A program made the translations under genes and the position numbers. The notes below the pieces were generated by a model. That model ran no database searches. It saw nothing but the letters and a program-made list of their open reading frames with translations, and was not told the DNA's origin. 13,075 nucleotides of DNA from a bacterium (GTDB lineage Bacteria; B130-G9): the NCBI GenBank assembly GCA_021160245.1, contig JAGHCW010000039.1, positions 1 to 13,075 of the forward strand, written 5' to 3'. Positions 7,444-13,075 of this stretch are shown one piece after another; position 1 is the stretch's first letter; every line of letters begins with the position of its first letter.

Positions 7444-8085
7444 CTAAATACAGATTTTGCCCAATGACGTCAAGTCCGGCGGAATGTCGCCTTCCGATGA
7501 CGAAGATGAGAGACTCGAGATAATGCGACCCCAAAGCTCTGATCTCCCTATCCTTGTCTTCGATGAGAAGGAGACGACATCAGAAGCCTCCATCTGCTCG
7601 AATGAATCCACAATATATGCAATTGCGCTCGCGCGCTTCGATCGGGGGATCTTGTCCATCTTTGTAGCCACGACGATGAATCGCATCTTGTGAGTGATCA
7701 GCCATTCCCAGAATGAGACGTCCAACTCCCCCGGTGGCCTCCGACTATCTACGATGGATATGATGAGCGAGGCGCGATTCAGAAGAAGATAACCCTCGAT
7801 TAGCGCTGCGAGCTCGGTCTGAAGGGACTTGGAGGCCTTCGAGTAGCCGTACCCCGGCAGGTCAACCAGGGCGAATTTCCGATTGACGTCGTAGAAGTTG
7901 ATTGACCTTGTTCGGCCCGGCTGGGAACTTGCGTGTGCCATCTTCTTTCTATGAACTAAGCAATTTATCAGAGATGACTTGCCGACATTCGATCTTCCGG
8001 CGAAGACGATTTCTGGCAGTTGTTGTGCAGGAAAGTACGAGAGTACTTGTGTGCTGGCTTTAAACTCAACTGATAAAACTCGCAT
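7444..8085 (-). CDS. engB: Ribosome biogenesis GTPase EngB/YsxC
   Basis: EngB is a TrmE-Era-type GTPase needed for assembly of the large ribosomal subunit. The GTPase motifs are complete, numbering from the ATG at 8085: G1 GRSNVGKS (30-37), G2 with T59 in PGRTRSINFY, G3 DLPGYGYS (75-82), G4 TKMDK (141-145) and a G5-like SFSSKT. The C-terminus has an unusual Ser run (SSLSSSSSE) and a tail of about 15 residues. A TTG at 8100 would add five residues. I prefer the ATG because G1 then falls at residue 30, as in B. subtilis YsxC; neither start has a clear Shine-Dalgarno. It is the first gene of the five-gene minus-strand cluster. Confidence 0.95.
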   Translation of the reverse strand: MRVLSVEFKASTQVLSYFPAQQLPEIVFAGRSNVGKSSLINCLVHRKKMAHASSQPGRTRSINFYDVNRKFALVDLPGYGYSKASKSLQTELAALIEGYLLLNRASLIISIVDSRRPPGELDVSFWEWLITHKMRFIVVATKMDKIPRSKRASAIAYIVDSFEQMEASDVVSFSSKTRIGRSELWGRIISSLSSSSSEGDIPPDLTSLGKICI

Positions 8086-8115
8086 TGCTGAAACAGACAA
8101 GGCTGAAATAGGACA

Positions 8116-8143
8116 TCAATACCTTAACAGAGCCCGTAATCAA
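8116..8143 (-). promoter_or_regulatory. Weak candidate promoter for the engB cluster
   Basis: On the minus strand TTGATT (8138-8143) is separated by 16 bp from TATTGA (8116-8121), about 30 bp before the engB ATG. The -10 matches consensus at only three of six positions. The location just after the hairpin at 8150-8179 fits a new transcription unit, but the evidence is thin. Confidence 0.22.
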
Positions 8144-8149
8144 GGTGGC

Positions 8150-8179
8150 GGAGGCTGCACATTGAGTCCGGCAGCCTCC
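8150..8179 (-). terminator. Perfect 9-bp hairpin after the large secreted-protein gene
   Basis: GGAGGCTGC (8150-8158) and GCAGCCTCC (8171-8179) are perfect inverted repeats with a 12-nt loop, 34 bp past the stop codon of the large gene. The stem is GC-rich, as in intrinsic terminators, but no T-tract follows in the minus direction. It probably ends or stabilises the long transcript and separates it from the engB cluster. Confidence 0.5.
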
Positions 8180-8213
8180 CTCGTGTGATCGTTATAGCTC
8201 TTTGGCAATCCTG

Positions 8214-11200
8214 TCAGTCCAGCCTCGTTCCCCAGGCCTCCGTTGCCGGAACAAGACAACCTTTGCCGGTTGCGGTGTCGAGAAGCATTCCCCAGACGAC
8301 AATCGGCTTAGGTGCGGCTTCTTTCGATACGATTGTGATGCTCCCCTCGCCGTGAACGTCAACTTCGCCGACAAAATGCTCAGCCATGCTGTTGGGGATC
8401 AGACCATCTATATCGATTTCGCCAATCGGATATCCATGCCGGTCATTGACGTACATTGTGGCGAATAACGGAGTGTCGTTGGTGTTACGGACGAATATCA
8501 TCGTCTCCTTGTTCTGAAGCTCGTCTCGTTCCCAATACGGTAGATAGATGGGTGGCTCGTGCATCCTTGCGGGTGGCACGGAGTAGAAAGTCATCGAGAT
8601 GTTGTTTAGCCATACCGCGAAGACGCCGATGTCATCCCCGAGTCCCCACGACGCCTCTGCAAAGCCACCATCGACCATGCCCTTTCTGCGAGTGCATCGG
8701 CTGGCTTGCACAAAGCCCAGGCCGCCTGGCGGAATCGACTTTAAGTCTGCGCCTCGCATTTGCCCGGCTTCGTTGTAGAACATGGTCTGGGGCGATGCGG
8801 GAGTCTCACCGTAGTTGTTGAAGACGATGAACGAGTCTATGCTTGGGATGGCCATATTCTTCCATGATGACACAAGATAAGGAGAGGGTTCCGACCTCTC
8901 AATGACCGGAATCTCAATGCCACCGCCAGTCTTGTAGTTGATCATGGCGGCCCAAACTCTGATTGGATCGCTTACTGTTATCTCTGCCGAGCCGAAATTC
9001 GGGCCTTCGAATATGGATTCCGACAGGTCCAAAACCTTGGTCGCCTTGCGGTCTAGTACAGGGTGAATCTCGGCGGACCTTGCCCCGAATTCGTCGAACA
9101 GGTCAATGGTTACATCGACATCGTTGTCATGCGGGTTGGCCAGAACGATTGTCGTATCGAATATCCGCCTGACCTCTGCGCCAACTCCCGCCTCAGTTGC
9201 AACCTGCCAGAAAGGCAGATGAAGCGGACCTGGCCTGGCTCCACTCAGAGTCACCGGAATACTGCCTCCGGCGTCTATCTTGCAATAGACCACCAGCTTG
9301 CCGGTCGGCCAAGTTGCAAATCCGGTTCCGTAGTCGTTCTGATTTTGGTGGACACCGTCAACCTGCGACAGCCTGAAAACCACCGTCGCTCCGGGCTCGA
9401 TAGCGAAGGGATATTTCGGAATCTCTTCGGCGTTGAATCTTGTGAGAGTCAGTGTTACCAAAGCTGGTTCCTCGCCCGGATTCGTTACTATAAGGCTCGT
9501 ATCGATCCCAAGATTCTTGTTGACCAACCAATAGGGGATCATGGCCTCCAGGGCATGTTCAATGACAGGCCCGATGAAGTAACCTGTTGTCGGGTATCTC
9601 GCCGTGCCTCCAAAGCCGTCATTGGCGAAGAAGTAGTAGTGATGATCACCAGTGGCAAGCGTTCCAGGAGAAGCAAAGTATGTGTAAGTGCCCTCGAAGT
9701 CAACCCCTGATGCTAGAGACATCTTATGCTCTTGATCATCCACCCAAACCGAGATTAGCTGAGGCGCATCCCCCTGTTCGTCATAGTAATCGACAGAGAA
9801 AGCATACATATCGAGGAATCCCCCACTATTCGGGGTAACGAGACCGCCTGCGAGCGTTGGAGGAACATTTGTCTTGCGAATGAATGGGCCTTCAAATTGG
9901 TCTCCGGGCGTCCGTGGTAATCTGGTCTGTGCGCCCAAATTGTCCGCAGCATAGAACCAATAGGAGTGAAGTCCCTCGCTCAGTCCGGAGACTACAGCCG
10001 AATAGACGCCGTTGAACGCGGCTCCATCTACAAGCCCCATAGTATGGACCTCATCATCGACGTAAAGCCAAACGTCCTGAGGAGGATTCGCATTCATATC
10101 GGCATAGCTCACAGCAAATACGAAGTCAGTGGAGGTGGTCCCTGAAGCCGGGTCAACAATCCCATTCGTTAGCACCGGCGGGATATTGGTGTCACTGATG
10201 TTTGGTCCACTTATCTCGCCTTTAAGAGGCAGCCTACCCGTTCCACCGGTCTCATCGACGAAATTGAAGTAATAGTGGTGGGTTCCTATGGAAAGGTCTG
10301 CCGTGGTGAAATAATATGTGGCCCCACTCGCGTAGTTGATGTTACCGAATTCATCGTAGAATGCGTCCAAGAACAACATGTCGTAGGGCGAGCCATCAAT
10401 TATCAAGTCTTTACTTATCGGCTCGTAGTTATGGGGACTCGTGTAGCGCGCGGTGAACGATACCGGTGAATTTACAAGCTGGTTTGCCGGCGTAACGATT
10501 CCATCCGAGAGCATGGGAACCTGGTCGCCGCCCAAGACGACGGGTCCGTTGATATGGCCGGCCAGAGGAACACGAGCGGCCTTGCCATAACCGTCCGTGA
10601 ACTCGAAGTAGTAGTCATGAGCTTCCTCGGTCAAGAACGTCTGATATTCATAGAGCCCGTCGGATGCAACGCCGGATACAAGAGTCATACTATGCGGCAC
10701 GTCGTCGATGAAGATGAATGGTGTGCTGGGCGCGTCGCCATCCGCATCGTAATAGTGCGCCGAATATGTAAAGAGCGTTATCCTCGAACCCGTCGAAGGC
10801 AGCAATTGGGAGGATGTCAGTTCGGGAGCGCTATTGTATTGGTCCCCAACTCTGAGATCGTAGTAGATACCCCCTCGGGCCGGTTGCCTTGCCGTTCCGC
10901 CATTGCCATCGTTGAAATAGAAGTAATACTGGTGGACGCCGGCCGTAAGCCTCAGTGTAGACTCGTAGTAACAATCAGAACGCTTAACATCGGGGAATGT
11001 CCCGATCATCGTCATTGGGTAGGCGACGCCGTCTAAGACGACCCAAGCCTCGCTAGGGCCGCTATCGCCGTCCCACATCCCATTGCAGTTCATATCGTCA
11101 AAACGTTCCGCTTCCCAATGGCCATTGTTGTTGACATCAATATAGGTATCGTAGTCCTTCGGATTATACGGCGCGTAGTCGGAGGACCACCAGTCGCTCA

Positions 11201-12821
11201 CATCTGGCCAAGGAGTACTGTCCGGATCGGCATACCACGTGTCGGAGGAGCATCTATCGCCCATGTCATTCCAGGGCTCAGCGTCGCAAATGCCGTTACC
11301 GGCAATCGGATCACCCTTATAGTCAAGCTGCGTTCCGCCGTAGCGCTGATCTGCCCAGTTTCCACCGTTGTCATCCCTAATGGTGTTGAAGGGCTCGAAA
11401 TTAGGCTCAAAATACGGGGGCAATGCAGTCTCTCGATAGAAGGTCGCCTCGTCCTCATCGTAGTAGTGAATGTGGAAATTGAAATTAGAGTCCGGTGGGC
11501 CTGAATGTGGCTCCACCGCCGGCTCGGACAGCACCGGTGGAGTGTTCTGGAAGCCAAGAGGAGACGCGATTATGATCTCCCAGTTCCCAAAAGATTCCAT
11601 TGCTGCGTGGAACTTGCCTCTACCCCAAGTATTGTGAGCGATGACCTCGTGAACGGCGCCGTGGTAACTGTACCCGACGCCCAAGACCGCGTGCGTGTTC
11701 CAACCGTTACCTGAACCGTCCTGCTGAATGCCGAAATAGACTGGATGATTCTTGTTTATCTCAATTTGTAGAGTTGTTATGATGTCCTGAGTAACACCGC
11801 CTGCGCTGGTTAGGGCATCTGTGCTGAAAGGGTACCTATAAAAGTCACCGGTAGCCTCAATGGCGTATCTGGCTACAGGCCTTGTTATCCCATACTGCAT
11901 GAGATCGCAGCCCTCATAGCCCGCGCCGCCCAGATCACCTTGCGATTGACCAAACTCCACGACTTTGTCATTTAGTTCCCGAATCGTATAGGGATTGCTC
12001 GTATTCGGGCACCATGCAAATGACTCCGGACCCTCACCCCAGAACCTACGGTAGCCCCAAGAACCGCCGTAATAGGAGAGCATCATTGTGATTGTCGTTG
12101 GTCCACAACCCTTATACCAAACATACTCGTAATCGTGGGCATCGCTGTTGTATATCTTGGCTACATAAACATCTCCGCCCTGCTTGACCTCCGGCGGAGG
12201 GCCGGCCAAGACGTTGTGGCGCCAAAAGCCGTTGATCTCGTCTGCCTCCCTAGCCACAGCGGAGTAATATGTGTCAATACGTCTAACCAGACTTTCGCGG
12301 GGAACTACTTGCATGTTGCCCAGGTGGACAACAAGCCCCTCTGCAGCGGCCTTGTTCTCTGCGCTCTTGGGTTTGATCCTCACCAAGTAGTCAAATGGCG
12401 GCGAGAAAATACGCTCCACATCGCCAGGCTCAACGCCAATCTCACGCGCAACATCAAGCGCCTCATCGAATCGCGCGTCGGGGCGCTGCGACTCTGAGTG
12501 CATGAAATACGGGAAGCAATCGTCACGAGCGCTTACCGTTAAGAACCCTAAGTAACGGCTGCCCTTCGTTATGGAATAGACGTAGGCGAGTGGAACACTC
12601 TCCGCATCGTAATAGGTTGCGGGGTTCGTAAGAGCCGCGCCTTCCCATGTTGAATGCGAGGAGGACGTTACTGCAAAGCAGTAATCAAGCGATTTTTGAA
12701 GCTTCTCCGGTGTTAGAACGTCGCTGAATGCAAAAACCCCGAAGCAAAATAACAATAGAGCGGACAAGATGAACGCCCCTGATGACAGTCTTGTGCCGAG
12801 TGAGAACCACCGATGAGTCAT
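8214..12821 (-). CDS. Giant secreted protein: papain-like peptidase plus Ig-like and C-terminal repeats
   Basis: The product is a 1535-aa secreted protein with no gene name I can give. Residues 1-31 form a signal peptide (hydrophobic 15-31, likely cut after GVFA). Residues 33-210 resemble a propeptide (LAYVYSITKGSRYLGFLTVS), similar in style to C10 peptidase prodomains. Residues 215-420 look like a papain-fold peptidase of the C39/C10 kind: Cys239 in KGCGPTTITMMLSYYG, His377 in NGWNTHAVLGVGY and Asn397 in IAHNTWGRG. The usual Gln six residues before the Cys is absent (Y233), so activity is uncertain. Five Ig-like repeats of about 100 aa follow (428-1088), the first split by an insertion, then four other beta repeats (1093-1527). 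I see no LPXTG, transmembrane anchor or recognised sorting domain at the C-terminus. The ATG is preceded by AGGAGGAG with 7 nt between. The repeats suggest cell-surface or extracellular binding; the substrate is unknown. Confidence 0.85.
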   Translation of the reverse strand: MTHRWFSLGTRLSSGAFILSALLLFCFGVFAFSDVLTPEKLQKSLDYCFAVTSSSHSTWEGAALTNPATYYDAESVPLAYVYSITKGSRYLGFLTVSARDDCFPYFMHSESQRPDARFDEALDVAREIGVEPGDVERIFSPPFDYLVRIKPKSAENKAAAEGLVVHLGNMQVVPRESLVRRIDTYYSAVAREADEINGFWRHNVLAGPPPEVKQGGDVYVAKIYNSDAHDYEYVWYKGCGPTTITMMLSYYGGSWGYRRFWGEGPESFAWCPNTSNPYTIRELNDKVVEFGQSQGDLGGAGYEGCDLMQYGITRPVARYAIEATGDFYRYPFSTDALTSAGGVTQDIITTLQIEINKNHPVYFGIQQDGSGNGWNTHAVLGVGYSYHGAVHEVIAHNTWGRGKFHAAMESFGNWEIIIASPLGFQNTPPVLSEPAVEPHSGPPDSNFNFHIHYYDEDEATFYRETALPPYFEPNFEPFNTIRDDNGGNWADQRYGGTQLDYKGDPIAGNGICDAEPWNDMGDRCSSDTWYADPDSTPWPDVSDWWSSDYAPYNPKDYDTYIDVNNNGHWEAERFDDMNCNGMWDGDSGPSEAWVVLDGVAYPMTMIGTFPDVKRSDCYYESTLRLTAGVHQYYFYFNDGNGGTARQPARGGIYYDLRVGDQYNSAPELTSSQLLPSTGSRITLFTYSAHYYDADGDAPSTPFIFIDDVPHSMTLVSGVASDGLYEYQTFLTEEAHDYYFEFTDGYGKAARVPLAGHINGPVVLGGDQVPMLSDGIVTPANQLVNSPVSFTARYTSPHNYEPISKDLIIDGSPYDMLFLDAFYDEFGNINYASGATYYFTTADLSIGTHHYYFNFVDETGGTGRLPLKGEISGPNISDTNIPPVLTNGIVDPASGTTSTDFVFAVSYADMNANPPQDVWLYVDDEVHTMGLVDGAAFNGVYSAVVSGLSEGLHSYWFYAADNLGAQTRLPRTPGDQFEGPFIRKTNVPPTLAGGLVTPNSGGFLDMYAFSVDYYDEQGDAPQLISVWVDDQEHKMSLASGVDFEGTYTYFASPGTLATGDHHYYFFANDGFGGTARYPTTGYFIGPVIEHALEAMIPYWLVNKNLGIDTSLIVTNPGEEPALVTLTLTRFNAEEIPKYPFAIEPGATVVFRLSQVDGVHQNQNDYGTGFATWPTGKLVVYCKIDAGGSIPVTLSGARPGPLHLPFWQVATEAGVGAEVRRIFDTTIVLANPHDNDVDVTIDLFDEFGARSAEIHPVLDRKATKVLDLSESIFEGPNFGSAEITVSDPIRVWAAMINYKTGGGIEIPVIERSEPSPYLVSSWKNMAIPSIDSFIVFNNYGETPASPQTMFYNEAGQMRGADLKSIPPGGLGFVQASRCTRRKGMVDGGFAEASWGLGDDIGVFAVWLNNISMTFYSVPPARMHEPPIYLPYWERDELQNKETMIFVRNTNDTPLFATMYVNDRHGYPIGEIDIDGLIPNSMAEHFVGEVDVHGEGSITIVSKEAAPKPIVVWGMLLDTATGKGCLVPATEAWGTRLD
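8241..9545 (-). repeat. Four C-terminal ~110-aa repeats in the giant protein
   Basis: Residues 1093-1527 hold four divergent copies starting near 1095, 1201, 1314 and 1425. Each opens with a Pro/aromatic segment (IPYW, HLPFW, YLVSSW, YLPYW). It then has a strand with T-x-I-V-x-N or similar (TSLIVTNP, TTIVLANP, DSFIVFNN, ETMIFVRNT), a middle D/N-x-x-G turn, and a late strand with PI-x-VW or similar (DPIRVWAAM, KPIVVWGML). The pattern predicts tandem beta sandwiches. I do not recognise the family. Confidence 0.65.
9558..11540 (-). repeat. Five Ig-like repeats in the giant protein
   Basis: Residues 428-1088 contain five copies beginning near 428, 665, 767, 880 and 986. Shared landmarks are PPxL near the start, then V-x-P-x-SG, a YYD-x-x-GDAP strand, a DD-x-x-H-x-M-x-L hairpin, G-x-H-x-YYF-x-F-x-DG-x-GGTAR-x-P, and a closing G-x-x-x-GP. 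The third copy is the most divergent (NYEPISKDLIIDG), and the first carries the insertion described separately. Such repeats are typical of surface or extracellular adhesion and spacer regions. Confidence 0.75.
11058..11435 (-). other. Asp/Cys-rich insertion with calcium-loop-like motifs
   Basis: This segment codes for residues 463-588 and sits inside the first Ig-like repeat, between its YYDEDEATFY strand and its SEAWVVLDGVAYPM strand. It is rich in Asp, Asn, Trp and Tyr. It has two loop motifs resembling calcium-binding D-x-N-x-N-G repeats: DVNNNGHWE (562-570) and DMNCNGMWD (576-584). Cysteines 512, 524 and 579 lie inside it. Calcium binding is inferred from pattern only. Confidence 0.55.
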
Positions 12822-12880
12822 AGCCAGACTCCTCCTTAGTGAAGTGTGCTAGTTATAGCGTTGCACGATAATCCACGTAT

Positions 12881-12910
12881 AATATAGCGATCTCTGGTCT
12901 TTTGTGTCAA
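12881..12910 (-). promoter_or_regulatory. Sigma70-type promoter of the giant secreted-protein gene
   Basis: On the minus strand a perfect TTGACA (12905-12910) is followed after 18 bp by TATATT (12881-12886), five of six consensus bases. Transcription would start near 12874, giving a leader of about 50 nt that ends in the strong AGGAGGAG Shine-Dalgarno before the ATG at 12821. Confidence 0.65.
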
Positions 12911-13029
12911 GCGCATCTTGCGAGGAGTTTTCGTATTCATCTCGTGGAGTTGCTGAAGGGCTTGGATTGTTGCGTTGAAGTCGATGGACATCCTCGCCCT
13001 GAAGAGGCGAAACAACAGTAGCCGTAGTC

Positions 13030-13046
13030 GCTCCCTTTCAGGGAGC
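13030..13046 (-). terminator. Perfect 7-bp hairpin upstream of the giant gene
   Basis: GCTCCCT (13030-13036) and AGGGAGC (13040-13046) form a perfect stem around a 3-nt loop. It lies about 120 bp before the promoter of the giant gene and could end transcription coming from beyond the window edge. It has no T-tract on either side. The rest of the 254-bp stretch from 12822 to the edge holds only the promoter and leader. Confidence 0.3.
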
Positions 13047-13075
13047 CAAAGCATGTAGCTTGTCAACCACCATTC

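Noticed and set aside
9063-9710. 215-codon plus-strand open frame opposite the giant gene.
   Set aside because: It is antisense to a repeat region with strong protein-level constraint, has no family resemblance and no Shine-Dalgarno.
12739-12750. LLLFC in the signal peptide of the giant protein as a lipoprotein lipobox.
   Set aside because: Phe directly before the Cys does not fit the Gly/Ala/Ser required there, and a normal signal-peptidase-I type site (GVFA) follows.
12836-13075. Minus-strand frame open from the window edge, ending just before the giant gene, with its stop codon overlapping the giant gene's Shine-Dalgarno.
   Set aside because: The protein is Arg/Leu-rich with no recognisable motif. 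It contains the strong promoter of the next gene and a hairpin, and no start with a Shine-Dalgarno is visible. The stop/Shine-Dalgarno overlap is suggestive but not enough.

Overview
The window looks like chromosome from a Gram-negative-type bacterium. It carries a predicted outer-membrane beta-barrel protein with a signal peptide and a C-terminal Phe, LonA, an iron-sulfur NadA, EngB and a bacterial tRNA-Pro with encoded CCA. The phylum cannot be fixed from sequence alone. The giant secreted multi-repeat protein is of a kind often met in poorly cultivated bacterial lineages, but that is only an impression.

Layout, left to right. (1) Bases 1-476, + strand: the 3' end of an IS4-family transposase gene, cut by the window edge and apparently frameshifted. 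(2) 744-820, - strand: tRNA-Pro(UGG), whose 3' end faces the transposase remnant. (3) 863-1762, - strand: a 299-aa exported, probably outer-membrane beta-barrel protein with candidate tandem promoters. (4) 1763-2102: a divergent intergenic region. (5) 2103-5506, + strand: lon and nadA. (6) 8085-5630, - strand: five closely spaced co-directional genes, engB, a TIGR00725/SLOG (LOG-like) protein, acylphosphatase, apt and a STAS-domain anti-anti-sigma-like protein, converging on nadA. (7) 12821-8214, - strand: one 1535-codon gene for a secreted protein. It has a papain-like (C39/C10-like) cysteine peptidase domain, five Ig-like repeats, the first interrupted by a Cys- and Asp-rich insertion, and four different C-terminal beta repeats. 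It has a good sigma70-type promoter and a near-perfect Shine-Dalgarno. (8) 12911-13075: no gene supported; a short perfect hairpin.

Functional picture: most of the window is housekeeping, covering protein quality control (Lon), NAD synthesis (NadA), ribosome assembly (EngB), adenine salvage (Apt) and a regulatory STAS protein. The two places worth a second look are the 1535-aa secreted protein and the pairing of a LOG-like nucleotide hydrolase candidate with Apt in one putative operon. I saw no CRISPR array, no complete insertion sequence, no phage genes and no clear defence system.
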